In this document: in pieces, positions 8,482 to 17,470 of the stretch | Position numbering within the stretch: position 1 is the stretch's first letter | Layout: every line of letters begins with the position of its first letter | NCBI RefSeq assembly: GCF_036013935.1 | Contig: NZ_CP107902.1 | Coordinates: 9,767,001-9,831,000, forward strand | DNA from: Streptomyces sp. NBC_00461 | GTDB lineage: Bacteria > Actinomycetota > Actinomycetes > Streptomycetales > Streptomycetaceae | Reading direction: 5' to 3' | Length of the DNA: 64,000 nucleotides | Translations under genes and position numbers: made by a program | Notes under the pieces: model-generated | Told to the model about the DNA's origin: nothing | Databases searched by the model: none | What the model saw: the letters and a program-made list of their open reading frames with translations, nothing else

Positions 8482-9860
8482 GGGGCACGTCGTTCACGGA
8501 GACCATGGTCGGGACGGTCCGGCTCGACGCCGGGGACCCGGTCCGCCGTATCCGACTCGACCTGCGGGCCGAGGCCGACCAGGTCCTGCGGCCGCACCGC
8601 ACGACCGAGGCCCGGATCGGCGGCCGGGTACGCATCACCGGACTGACCGACGACCCGGACGCCACCGGCGAGTTGGAGATCTCGCCCCTGGCCCGCCGGC
8701 GCATCCGCTACCGGCTGACGTTCACCGCCGCCGGCCGCCGGCTCACCCTGGACGGCTGGAAGTCACTCACCCCGCGTCACCCGGTGAAGTCGATGACCGT
8801 ACTGCCCTTCACGCTGTACGAGGACGGCGCGCGGATCGGAACGGGCAGCCTCCGCTTCCCCCTCACCACAGGCCTGGCGCCCTTCCTCCTCAGCTTCCGC
8901 TTCCCCCGCCGGGAGGACCCAGCCCGGTACACCGCACCGCGCTGGGACGGCAGCCCCGGCCGCACCGAGGTCTGGTACACCACCCTCACCGACCCCGCCA
9001 CGGGCACCGGCATCTGGCTGCACCACGAACTGGTCGCGCCCGCCGACGGATCCGCGCCGCAGGCTCACGGCTGGGCGGCCGCCTTCCCACCCGACGCGGA
9101 GGTCCGGCACGTGCGCTTCGGGCCCACCACCTGGGACAACCCCACGAACGGATTCACCGCCGAAGGCGTCGCCGCGATCCCGGGGCGACTGACCGGAAGC
9201 GCCGGCGGCTTCCGCTGGGATCTCACCGAACAGCCGCTGGCACAGCCCCTGTTCACCTTTCCCCGCTGGTCCTGGCGGCGCCCCCTGCTCCCCGCCGCCC
9301 ACATGCTCCCCGCGGCCCGCGCCACGTACGACGGAACGTTCAGCGACGGGAAACGGACGCTGGCCCTGCGCGGCGCCCCCGGTGCCTCCGCCCGCATCCA
9401 CGGCCACGGCAACGCACAACGGTGGGCCTGGCTGCACGCGGAGCTGGGCGGCTCGGACGTACTCGAGGTGATCGCCGCGGTGTCGACGCGGCCTGTGCTG
9501 CGGCGGCTGCCACCGCTCGTCTTCCTGCGCCTGCGGCACCGCGACCGCACCTGGCCGCGCCGGGCGGAGCGCTCCGCGGTGGGCCTGCTCGGCATCGGCC
9601 GGTTTCACGCCCGTATCGGACTGCCCGACTGGACGGCCACCGGCCGCACCCTGCTGCGCCGGGTCCGCGTCGAGGTCACCCAGCCCGCCGAGCGCACGCT
9701 CGCCCTGGAGTACCGCGACCCGGACGGCGCCCCCGCGGTGTGCCGCAACAGTGAGAGCGCCGACGCGAAGATCCTGCTGGAGCGCTGGTGGGGACACTGG
9801 CGCACCGAGGCCTCCTGGACGCTGCGCGGCACCGCGCACGCCGAGGTGGGGGAGCGGTGA
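8478..9860 (+). CDS. Uncharacterised protein resembling the accessory domains of GMC/cholesterol oxidases and lipocalin-like cyclases
   Basis: 460 residues, GTG start in a GTGA overlap with the FadR gene. Residues ~1-150 carry FTETMVGTVRLD and a repeated RYRLTF / LDGWKSL beta-rich pattern like the C-terminal domain attached to some actinobacterial GMC (cholesterol) oxidases. The second half (VWYTTLTDP, GIWLHHELV, HGWAAAFPP, KRTLALRGAPG, HGHGNAQRWAWLHAEL) resembles hydroxyneurosporene/tocopherol-cyclase-like lipocalin folds that bind hydrophobic substrates. No catalytic site or signal peptide is evident. The next gene, overlapped by 4 bp, is a GMC oxidoreductase, so a lipid- or steroid-handling partner is likely. 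This assignment is from memory of motifs and is tentative. Confidence 0.7.
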   Translation: MRGTSFTETMVGTVRLDAGDPVRRIRLDLRAEADQVLRPHRTTEARIGGRVRITGLTDDPDATGELEISPLARRRIRYRLTFTAAGRRLTLDGWKSLTPRHPVKSMTVLPFTLYEDGARIGTGSLRFPLTTGLAPFLLSFRFPRREDPARYTAPRWDGSPGRTEVWYTTLTDPATGTGIWLHHELVAPADGSAPQAHGWAAAFPPDAEVRHVRFGPTTWDNPTNGFTAEGVAAIPGRLTGSAGGFRWDLTEQPLAQPLFTFPRWSWRRPLLPAAHMLPAARATYDGTFSDGKRTLALRGAPGASARIHGHGNAQRWAWLHAELGGSDVLEVIAAVSTRPVLRRLPPLVFLRLRHRDRTWPRRAERSAVGLLGIGRFHARIGLPDWTATGRTLLRRVRVEVTQPAERTLALEYRDPDGAPAVCRNSESADAKILLERWWGHWRTEASWTLRGTAHAEVGER

Positions 9861-11722
9861 GCGCGCAGGGACTGGTCGCCGCCCTGCTCGCCGACACCGG
9901 ACACCCCTCGGAGGAGGAGTGGCTCGCACGCGTGCCCGGCAGACTCGACGGTTTCCTGTCCGCGCTGCCCGCGCCCGTACGCACCGGCGTGCGTGTCGCC
10001 GCCACCGCCGTGGACGCCTACGCCGTCCTGCACAGCGGTCGCCGCCTGGCCGCGCTCACGCCGGACGAGCGGGAGAGCGTGCTCGTCTCGCTCGCCGCGC
10101 GCCCCGGACTCGTACCGGCCCTCGACCTTCTCAAGGTGCCCGTGCTGCTCGCCGCGGCCACCGAGCGGACACCGGCCGCGCGGACACCCGCAGTGCCCGA
10201 CGATCCGCCCCTGGACTGCACCCCGGCCGAGGAGTGGCCCGCGCGTGCCACCGCCGACGCCGTGGTCGTGGGGTCCGGCGCCGGCGGAGCCGTGGCGGCC
10301 CGCACCCTCGCGCGCGCCGGGCTCGCCGTCGTGGTGCTGGAGGAGGGCGAGCACCACACCACGGCGTCCTTCGGCCGCCGCGCACCGCTGGAGCGCTTCA
10401 CCGACCTGTACCGGAACGGCGGAGCGACGGCGGCCCTGGGCGTCCCGCCCCTGCTGCTGCCGGTCGGACGGGCCGTCGGCGGCACCACCGTCGTCAACTC
10501 CGGCACCTGCTACCGCACTCCGGACCATGTCCTCGACCGCTGGAGCAGCCGCAACGGCTTCCACCTCGCCGACGGATTCCCCGCACACCTCGACGAGATC
10601 GAACGCACCCTGCGCGTCGCCACCCAACCGCTCGACGTGCTCGGCGCCAACGGCCTGCTCGCGCTGGCCGGTGCCGGGCACCTCGGCTGGCGGGCCGGCC
10701 CGCTGCGCCGCAACGCACCAGGCTGCAAGGGCTCCTGCCAGTGCGTGGTGGGCTGTCCCACCGGTGCCAAGCAGAGCGTCCAGCTGTCCGTCCTGCCCGA
10801 CGCGTGCGCTCACGGCGCCCGCATCGTCACCGGCGCACGAGTCCTGCGGATCCTGACCGACCACGACCGCCTGGGCCGGCCACGGGCCGCGGGCATCCGG
10901 GCGCGCCGGGCGGACGGCAGCGAGCTGGAGATCCTCAGCCCCCTCGTCGTCACGGCCGCGGGGGCGCTGCAGACCCCGCCGCTGCTGCGCCGCTCAGGCC
11001 TTGGCACCCACCCCCGCCTGGGCCGCAACCTCAGCGTCCACCCGGCCACCAGCGTCGCAGGCCGCTTCACCGAACCGGTCACGTCCTGGGAAGGCGTCCT
11101 GCAGAGCGTCGGCGTCGAGGAACTGCACGACCGCGGGATCCTGATCGAGGCGACCGCGAGCCCGCCCGGCATGAGCAGCTTCGTCCTGCCCGGCCTCGGA
11201 CGCTCCCTGCGCCGGGAACTGGAGGGAGGCGACCGGCTCGCGATCCTCGGCGCCATGATCGCCGACCGGCCCGCGGGCCGGGTCCTCGGCCGCGACCGCA
11301 CGCTCGTCCGCTACAGCCTGGACCCCCGGGACGGCGAGCTGCTGATGACGGCCGTACGGGCCATGGGCCGGATCCTGTTCGCCGCCGGGGCCCACGAGGT
11401 CCTCACCGGCGTCCCACGGGCACCACGTGCCCGCACCCTCGCCGAACTCGACGCGCTGCTCGCCGGGATCACCCCACGCGATCTGCACCTGTCGGCCTTC
11501 CACCCGGCCGGCACCGTCGCCGCGGGCGGCGACCCGGGGCGGGCGCCGTCCGATGCCCGCGGTCGGCTGCGGGGCGCCGAAGGAGTCCTCGTCGTCGACG
11601 CCTCCGTCCTGCCCGGCTGCCCGGAGGTGAACCCCCAACTCAGCATCATGGCAGCCGCGTCGGCCGTCACCGCAAGCTACCTGGAAGGCGAATCCAGCAG
11701 TCGGATCGGCACGGCGGTGTGA
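9857..11722 (+). CDS. GMC family FAD oxidoreductase
   Basis: 621 residues, GTG start overlapping the previous gene by 4 bp. A ~130-residue N-terminal extension of the gluconate-dehydrogenase-subunit-3 style precedes the FAD motif VVVGSGAGGAVAARTLARAG. GMC signatures follow: GRAVGGTTVVNSGTCYRTP near the flavin, and the C-terminal active-site region HLSAFHPAGTV with EVNPQLSIMAAASA. A four-Cys segment CKGSCQCVVGCPTGAK is typical of this GMC subgroup. The enzyme should oxidise an alcohol, possibly a sterol, fatty or terpenoid alcohol; this is inferred from the operon with a FadR regulator and a lipocalin-like protein. Its 3' end overlaps the convergent DUF488 gene by 46 bp. Confidence 0.9.
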   Translation: MSAQGLVAALLADTGHPSEEEWLARVPGRLDGFLSALPAPVRTGVRVAATAVDAYAVLHSGRRLAALTPDERESVLVSLAARPGLVPALDLLKVPVLLAAATERTPAARTPAVPDDPPLDCTPAEEWPARATADAVVVGSGAGGAVAARTLARAGLAVVVLEEGEHHTTASFGRRAPLERFTDLYRNGGATAALGVPPLLLPVGRAVGGTTVVNSGTCYRTPDHVLDRWSSRNGFHLADGFPAHLDEIERTLRVATQPLDVLGANGLLALAGAGHLGWRAGPLRRNAPGCKGSCQCVVGCPTGAKQSVQLSVLPDACAHGARIVTGARVLRILTDHDRLGRPRAAGIRARRADGSELEILSPLVVTAAGALQTPPLLRRSGLGTHPRLGRNLSVHPATSVAGRFTEPVTSWEGVLQSVGVEELHDRGILIEATASPPGMSSFVLPGLGRSLRRELEGGDRLAILGAMIADRPAGRVLGRDRTLVRYSLDPRDGELLMTAVRAMGRILFAAGAHEVLTGVPRAPRARTLAELDALLAGITPRDLHLSAFHPAGTVAAGGDPGRAPSDARGRLRGAEGVLVVDASVLPGCPEVNPQLSIMAAASAVTASYLEGESSSRIGTAV

Positions 11723-12036
11723 CTCTGCTCGGGGGCCTTGGCGGCGGTCAGCAGCGTCACAGGCCCCTTGGCGGCCAAGTCCCGTACATGGAGCAGGAGT
11801 TCGGCCGTCTCGGGAGTGTCCAGCTCGGCCTCGTAACGGTCGGCGAACTCCTCGTAGGATCCCTCGCCCGCGTGATACCAGCGGCGCAACTCGGTCGACG
11901 GAGTGAGGGCCTTGGGCCATTCCTCCACGCGCGCCGCCTCCTTGGACAGGCCGCGCGGCCACAGCCGGTCGACCAGGACGCGGACGCCGTCCTCCGGCTC
12001 GGGCGGTTCGTATACGCGACGCACGCGAACGCTCAT
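11677..12036 (-). CDS. DUF488 family protein
   Basis: 119 residues with DUF488 hallmarks: RVLVDRLWPRGLSKE near the N-terminus and GPVTLLTAAKAPEQSH near the C-terminus. These small cytosolic proteins are widespread and of unknown function. The ATG at 12036 has AGAAAGG upstream. The last 46 bp overlap the 3' end of the convergent GMC oxidoreductase gene. The 5' side faces the M1 peptidase gene across 149 bp. Confidence 0.9.
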   Translation of the reverse strand: MSVRVRRVYEPPEPEDGVRVLVDRLWPRGLSKEAARVEEWPKALTPSTELRRWYHAGEGSYEEFADRYEAELDTPETAELLLHVRDLAAKGPVTLLTAAKAPEQSHTAVPIRLLDSPSR

Positions 12037-12185
12037 GGCCGGGCCTTTCTGCGATGGAGGATGACATCGAGCGTAGTGCCGGGGCGTCCGGTGACGCTGT
12101 GTGACTTGACCCGAATGAGGAGGAACCCGCGCCGGGCGGGCCCATAGCCTGGCGTGATTGATCATCGACGATTCCAGGAGCGCAG

Positions 12186-13610
12186 ATGAGGCAGTCCCGC
12201 CGGCAGAGCGTCAGATCCACCACGGTCCTCCGTCGCGAGGCGCTGACCGCAACGGTCCCCGTCGCCCTCGCGGCGCTGCTGGCCGCCGCCGGGCCCGCCT
12301 CCGCGGGCACCGGTGGCGCACCCGGCGCCGGAGACCCGTACTTCCCGCTCGCCGGCAACGGCGGCTACCACGTCGACCACTACGGCCTGACCCTCCGTTA
12401 CGACCCGGCGAGCCGCCACCTCGACGGCACCGCCGTCCTCACCGCCCGCGCCACCCAGCACCTGACCCGCTTCGACCTCGACTTCACGGGCCTGAAGATC
12501 ACCGGCCTGACCGTCGGCCGGGCGACGGCGCAGTACCGCCGTGACGGCCAGGAACTCGTCGTCACCCCGTCCCGGCCCCTGCATCCGGGCGAGGAGTTCC
12601 GCGTCACCGTCACCTACAGCGGCACCCCGAAGCCGGTCACCGACCCCGACGGGTCGCTCGACGGCTGGATACCCACCGACGACGGGGCGTTCGTCGCCGG
12701 AGAGCCACAGGGCGCCATGACCTGGTTCCCGGCGAACAACCACCCGAGGGACAAGTCGTCGTACGACATCACGGTCACCGTGCCCGCCGGACGCACGGCG
12801 GTCTCCAACGGCGTCCTGGTGGGACAGCGGACCAGGCACGGACACACCACGTTCCACTGGCGCCAGCGCGAACCGATGGCCGCCTACCTCGCCACCGCGA
12901 CGGTCGGCAGGTTCAAGGTCGAGCAGTACACCACCCGCGACGGCATCCGCGTCTACAACGCCGTCGACCCGCGCGAGGCGTCCCAAGCGGCGCCCGTCCT
13001 CAAGAAGCTGCCGTCCGTCCTGGAATGGGAGAGCAAGCTCTTCGGGCCCTACCCGTTCCGCGCCGCGGGATCGATCGTGGACCGCGCGCCGAACGTCGGG
13101 TACGCGCTGGAGACCCAGTCCCGTCCGGTCTACGACTCGGCCCCCGACCTGAGCACCCTCGTCCACGAGAACGCCCACCAGTGGTTCGGCGACTCGGTGT
13201 CGCTGACCTCGTGGAAGGACATCTGGCTCAACGAGGGCTTCGCGACCTACGCCGAGTGGCTCTACAGCGAGCAGCATGGCGGCGACAGCGCCCAGAAGTC
13301 CTTCGACGCGCTCTACGCCCGCCCGGCGAGCGACCGCCTGTGGGCATTCCCGCCCGGCGACCCCGGCAGTGGCGCGAACATCTTCGACACCCCCGTCTAC
13401 GCCCGCGGGGCGATGACCCTGCACGAACTCCGCAGGGCAGTCGGCGACCGGACGTTCTTCCGCATCCTGCGGACCTGGGCGGCCGTGCACCGCGAAGGAC
13501 ACGGGACGACCGCGCAGTTCGTACGCCTCGCGGAGCGTGAGTCCGGTAAGAACCTTGACCCGCTGTTCACCACCTGGCTGTACGGTCGGGGAAAGCCGAA
13601 CCACGCCTGA
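12186..13610 (+). CDS. Secreted M1 family metallopeptidase
   Basis: 474 residues. A twin-Arg-containing basic N-terminus and hydrophobic stretch (VPVALAALLAAAGPASA) form a secretion signal with cleavage around residue 40. The zinc site is HENAH (His327, Glu328, His331) with the distal NEGFAT glutamate, the M1 gluzincin arrangement. It is about half the length of PepN and lacks its C-terminal helical domain, as in the secreted single-unit M1 enzymes of Streptomyces. The canonical GAMEN exopeptidase motif is not evident (YALETQ is at the equivalent place), so cleavage preference is uncertain. The ATG at 12186 follows CCAGGAGCGC. Confidence 0.92.
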   Translation: MRQSRRQSVRSTTVLRREALTATVPVALAALLAAAGPASAGTGGAPGAGDPYFPLAGNGGYHVDHYGLTLRYDPASRHLDGTAVLTARATQHLTRFDLDFTGLKITGLTVGRATAQYRRDGQELVVTPSRPLHPGEEFRVTVTYSGTPKPVTDPDGSLDGWIPTDDGAFVAGEPQGAMTWFPANNHPRDKSSYDITVTVPAGRTAVSNGVLVGQRTRHGHTTFHWRQREPMAAYLATATVGRFKVEQYTTRDGIRVYNAVDPREASQAAPVLKKLPSVLEWESKLFGPYPFRAAGSIVDRAPNVGYALETQSRPVYDSAPDLSTLVHENAHQWFGDSVSLTSWKDIWLNEGFATYAEWLYSEQHGGDSAQKSFDALYARPASDRLWAFPPGDPGSGANIFDTPVYARGAMTLHELRRAVGDRTFFRILRTWAAVHREGHGTTAQFVRLAERESGKNLDPLFTTWLYGRGKPNHA

Positions 13611-13657
13611 ATCCTGACGAGTTCCTCACATGTGTCGGTCACAGTCGATCCGTGATC

Positions 13658-14416
13658 ATGAATAGACCCCGTGTCGCCCTGCTCGCCGCCTCCCTGTTGC
13701 TGACGGGATGCGGCGGCGGGGCGATGGCCTCACCCGGCCACCCGTCCGGCGCCGCCAACGCCCAGGCGAGCACACCTGGCATCAGCCCCCTGGCCTCGCC
13801 CTCGCCCCAGATGTCCATCGCCGCCGCCCCGCTGCACCTGCCCGGCCTCGGACCGAGGACCCTGGCCCGGATCCCCTCCGCCGCCCGCCAAGCCGTGGTC
13901 GTCACCGGTCGCGCCAGGAACTCCGCGCTGTCCACCGTGGTCGTGTACGAGCGCACGACCGCGGGCTGGCAGGCCGGCGCGACCTGGCCCGCACACAACG
14001 CGCTGAAGGGCTGGTCCGACCACCACATGGGCGGTGACCTGCGCTCACCCATCGGCGTGTTCGGCCTCACCGACGGCGGCGGGCTGCTCGGCAACCCCGG
14101 CACCCGGCTGCCGTACCACCACGCCGGCGGATTCACCTCACCCGGCACGGGATTCAAGGGCGAACCGCTCGCGGGCTCCTTCGACTACGTGATCGCCATC
14201 AACTACAACCGCCGGCCGGGCACTTCACCCCTCGACTGGACCCGCCCCCTCGGCGCGAACCGCGGCGGCGGCATCTGGTTCCACGTCGACCACGGCGGCC
14301 CCACCCACGGCTGCGTCAGCATCGCCGAGAACCACATGAAGGAACTGCTCCGCGTGCTCGACCCAGGCCTCCACCCCGTCGTCGTCATGGGCGACGCGAC
14401 GTCCCTCGACCGCTGA
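13658..14416 (+). CDS. L,D-transpeptidase-family (YkuD-like) lipoprotein
   Basis: 252 residues from ATG 13658 (GTG 13652 is in frame two codons earlier). A lipoprotein signal with lipobox LLLTGC is at residues ~13-19, followed by a Ser/Pro/Ala-rich linker. The catalytic segment is WFHVDHGG then THGCVSI, with Cys219 as nucleophile, the YkuD signature. Such enzymes crosslink or trim peptidoglycan outside the membrane; some homologues are only annotated as hypothetical lipoproteins. It starts 47 bp after the M1 peptidase and is followed 18 bp later by a response regulator, so it may belong to a cell-envelope regulon. Confidence 0.88.
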   Translation: MNRPRVALLAASLLLTGCGGGAMASPGHPSGAANAQASTPGISPLASPSPQMSIAAAPLHLPGLGPRTLARIPSAARQAVVVTGRARNSALSTVVVYERTTAGWQAGATWPAHNALKGWSDHHMGGDLRSPIGVFGLTDGGGLLGNPGTRLPYHHAGGFTSPGTGFKGEPLAGSFDYVIAINYNRRPGTSPLDWTRPLGANRGGGIWFHVDHGGPTHGCVSIAENHMKELLRVLDPGLHPVVVMGDATSLDR

Positions 14417-14434
14417 ACGCCTAGGATCCGCCGC

Positions 14435-15142
14435 GTGTGCGCACATGTGCTGGTCGCCGAGGACGACGAGATGCAGGCCGAACTCATACGCCGCTCCCTG
14501 CTGGCGGAGGGACACACGGCCACGGTGGTCCACGACGGCGCGGCCGCGCTGGACGCGGCCCGCAGGCTGAGACCCGACCTGGTGGTGCTCGACCTCATGC
14601 TGCCCGTTGTCGACGGCTTCGGGGTGTGCCGGGTCCTGCGCGGCGGTGACCCGTCCAGCGCCGACATCCCCGTACTGATGCTGACCGCGCGCTCGCAGGA
14701 GGACGACGTCCTGCTCGGCCTCGAACTCGGCGCCGACGACTACATGACCAAGCCGTACAGCCCGCGCGAGCTGATGGCCCGCATCCGCACGGTGCTCCGG
14801 CGCAGCGGCAGGACCACCGGCGTACGGGAGGACCCCGTCGTCCGGGCGGCCGGACTCACCGTCGATCCGGAGCGGCACGAGGTGCGCTGCGACGGCGCGC
14901 CGGTGGAGTGCACACCCGCCGAGTTCCAGATCCTGCTGGCCATGGCGGCGGAGCCCGAACGGGTCTTCTCCCGGCGGCAGTTGCTGCAGTGCACCCGAGG
15001 ATTCGACCGGGCCTCCACCGAACGGGCCGTCGACGTCCACATCATGAACCTGCGCCGCAAGATCGAGGCCGACCCCCGTCGCCCGGCACGGCTGCTGACG
15101 GTGTTCGGGTTCGGCTACAAGCTCAGCGGCAGCCGCCCGTGA
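14435..15142 (+). CDS. OmpR-family response regulator
   Basis: 235 residues. The receiver domain has AEDDE, phospho-Asp in LVVLDLMLP, Thr in LMLTARS and Lys in MTKPYSP; the C-terminal winged helix has ECTPAEFQILLAMA, VFSRRQLLQ, RAVDVHIMNLRRKIE and VFGFGYKL. The GTG start at 14435 gives MCAHVLVAEDD. The stop overlaps the histidine kinase start by 4 bp, so the pair is translationally coupled. Targets are not visible; the upstream L,D-transpeptidase gene 18 bp away is a candidate. Confidence 0.95.
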   Translation: MCAHVLVAEDDEMQAELIRRSLLAEGHTATVVHDGAAALDAARRLRPDLVVLDLMLPVVDGFGVCRVLRGGDPSSADIPVLMLTARSQEDDVLLGLELGADDYMTKPYSPRELMARIRTVLRRSGRTTGVREDPVVRAAGLTVDPERHEVRCDGAPVECTPAEFQILLAMAAEPERVFSRRQLLQCTRGFDRASTERAVDVHIMNLRRKIEADPRRPARLLTVFGFGYKLSGSRP

Positions 15143-16974
15143 AGCGCCGCATCCCGCTGCGCAAGCGGATGCTGGTCAGGCTGCTGATCGCGTCGGTGCT
15201 CATCGCGGTGTGCTCCGTGGCGGCGACGGCCTGGCTGGCGGTGGAGACCACCACCCGCGCGCTGCGTGAGGAACAGGGACAGGACCTCGCCGACGACATG
15301 CGGATCCTGGCCCGGCTCAGCGGTTACGCCGCAACCCACCCCGACTGGAAGGGCGTCGACGCCACCGTCCGCACCCTGGCCGCGAGCACGGGCCGGCGCA
15401 TCGCCCTGACCACCGCCGACCGCACCCTCATCGCCGACTCGGCACGGAAGGGAACCTCCCTGCCCCTGGGCGCGGCCGCCACCGTCGATCCCCTGCACAC
15501 CGACACCTACACCGAGTCCGGCGCGCAGCTCGACGGAATCGACCCCCGTGCCGTCGGTCCTTACCGGCTCACGGCGAAGGAGCGCACCCGGACGGATGCG
15601 ATCGCCGCCGAACAGCAGAAGTGCTACCACCGCTACGGCGTCGAGACCAGGATCGAGCGAAGCCCCAGCGGCCGGCCCGTGATCCTCACCCCGGACGGGA
15701 CCTCGGCCTCCGACCATCCGTCCTTGGACTGCGGCTACGGGGACCTCGGAGTGCCGACCACCACCGAGCAGAAGGCCCTGGACGCACTGACCCAGGGTGC
15801 CGACACCTGCCTGCAGCAGCACGGACTCCACCTCGACGGGCCGCTCTACCTCATGCTCAACCCCAGCGGGAGGTCGCCCCAGAGCCGGTACGTCATCGCC
15901 AAGTTCGCCGAGGCGGACGACGCGAAGGCGCTGAAGACGGCGCAGACCTGCGCGGACGACGCACTCCGCGCTCAACTCGACCCGTATGTCGCCCCCGTGG
16001 CCGAGCTGTACCTCGGCGGTGACGACACCACCCCGCCCCGCTTCGACATGTCACCGGCCAACAAGGCCAAGATCGTCGGCGCCGCCGGTCTCGTGCTCGC
16101 GGTCACCGTCGCCGTCACGGCCGTCGTCGCCACCCGGCTCGTACGTCCCCTGCGGGCGCTGACCGCCGCTGCTCAACAGCCGCCGGACATGCATGTACGG
16201 GTGCCGGTGACCACGCGGGACGAGACCGGCATCCTGGCCGAGGCGTTCAACGACCTCACGGAGCGGCGCGAACGCCTGGAGGCCCAGCGCAAGGCGATGG
16301 TCAGCGACATCGCGCACGAACTGCGCAGCCCCCTCACCAACATCCGCGGCTGGCTGGAGGTCACCCGGGACGGCGTCGTCGACCCGGATCCCGCGCTGCT
16401 CGCCTCCCTGCACGAGGAGGCACTGGTGCTCCAGCGCATCATCGACGACCTCCAGGACCTCGCGGCGGCCGACGCGGGCACCCTGCGGCTGCACCGCGAA
16501 CCGGTCCGCGCCGGCGACCTGCTGGACCAGGTCGCCGCCGCCCACCGCGTCGCCGCCGACGCGTCCGGCGTCACCGTGCGCACCGACGCCGACGGCGCCC
16601 CGTGGCTGGACGCCGACCCGGTGCGCATGCGGCAGGCGCTGGGGAACCTGGTCTCCAACGCACTGCGGCACACGCCCGCCGACGGCACCGTCACACTGAC
16701 GGCCCGCCGCTCCGGCGACGAGGTCGTGTTCACCGTCACCGACAACGGCGCAGGCATCGCACCGGAGGACCTGCCGCACGTCTTCGACCGGTTCTGGCGT
16801 GCCGAGAAGTCCCGCAGCCGCCGAACCGGCGGCAGCGGACTCGGCCTGCCGATCGTGCGTCACCTGGTCGCCGCGCACGGAGGTACGGCCGTCGCGGCGA
16901 GCGAACCGGGCGCCGGCGCCACATTCACCCTGCGACTGCCGGCGGTCCCGGCGCCGCGGGGTTCAGAGGTCTAG
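15139..16974 (+). CDS. Membrane sensor histidine kinase
   Basis: 611 residues, GTG start overlapping the response regulator. TM1 is at ~13-33, an unusually long ~280-residue extracytoplasmic domain follows, TM2 is at ~313-333, then a HAMP domain (RLVRPLRAL), the H box IAHELRSP with His393, N box NLVSNALRHTP, and DNGAGIAP and GGSGLGLPIV nucleotide-binding boxes. The outer domain contains four Cys in contexts KCYHRYG, LDCGYG, DTCLQQ and QTCADD, which may form disulfides. It phosphorylates the upstream OmpR-type regulator. Its cue is unknown; position after a peptidoglycan enzyme suggests envelope sensing. Confidence 0.94.
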   Translation: MKRRIPLRKRMLVRLLIASVLIAVCSVAATAWLAVETTTRALREEQGQDLADDMRILARLSGYAATHPDWKGVDATVRTLAASTGRRIALTTADRTLIADSARKGTSLPLGAAATVDPLHTDTYTESGAQLDGIDPRAVGPYRLTAKERTRTDAIAAEQQKCYHRYGVETRIERSPSGRPVILTPDGTSASDHPSLDCGYGDLGVPTTTEQKALDALTQGADTCLQQHGLHLDGPLYLMLNPSGRSPQSRYVIAKFAEADDAKALKTAQTCADDALRAQLDPYVAPVAELYLGGDDTTPPRFDMSPANKAKIVGAAGLVLAVTVAVTAVVATRLVRPLRALTAAAQQPPDMHVRVPVTTRDETGILAEAFNDLTERRERLEAQRKAMVSDIAHELRSPLTNIRGWLEVTRDGVVDPDPALLASLHEEALVLQRIIDDLQDLAAADAGTLRLHREPVRAGDLLDQVAAAHRVAADASGVTVRTDADGAPWLDADPVRMRQALGNLVSNALRHTPADGTVTLTARRSGDEVVFTVTDNGAGIAPEDLPHVFDRFWRAEKSRSRRTGGSGLGLPIVRHLVAAHGGTAVAASEPGAGATFTLRLPAVPAPRGSEV

Positions 16975-17102
16975 GACCGCCCTCGTACTGGGTGTACTCG
17001 GGTGTTCGGGCGGTGCGGCGAGTGGGGGCGCCTGCCACGCGCTTGAGGCAGTGGGGGAGCGTGCCCGGTGTCGCGCGGCAGACGCCGCTTGCGCAACAGG
17101 CC

Positions 17103-17363
17103 CTACGCGCCGCCCCGGCGGGCCGCGGCGCGTCGCCGGCGCTGCAGGGCGCGCCGTTCCGTCTCGCCGGTGCCGCCCCACACACCGAGGATCTCCCCGT
17201 GGTCCAGCGCCCATTCAAGGCACTGCTCCCGCACCGGGCAGCGTGCGCACACCGCCTTGGCCTGTTCCGTCTGCAGCAACGCGGGGCCCGAGGTGCCGAT
17301 CGGGAAGAACAGCTCGGGGTCCTCGTAGCGGCACGTGGCCTGGTCTCGCCAGTAGTCCATCAA
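17103..17363 (-). CDS. WhiB-family iron-sulfur regulator
   Basis: 86 residues with the four WhiB cysteines (ATCRYED, then CARCPVREQC), which ligate a [4Fe-4S] cluster, and the downstream GVWGGTGE turn followed by a basic tail (RRALQRRRRAAARR). WhiB proteins modulate the housekeeping sigma factor and sense redox or NO. The start is MMDYW at 17363 or the second Met at 17360. It lies 107 bp downstream of the saccharopine-dehydrogenase-like gene on the same strand and probably has its own promoter in that gap. Confidence 0.95.
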   Translation of the reverse strand: MMDYWRDQATCRYEDPELFFPIGTSGPALLQTEQAKAVCARCPVREQCLEWALDHGEILGVWGGTGETERRALQRRRRAAARRGGA

Positions 17364-17470
17364 AAGTCACCTGCGATCGAAGTCGTACGTGCCCTCGCGA
17401 ATGGCTTACTCGATTCCGGGTCACCTGTCGATGCGCGAGTGAAACAACGTAAGTCGCGAAGATCCCGTGT

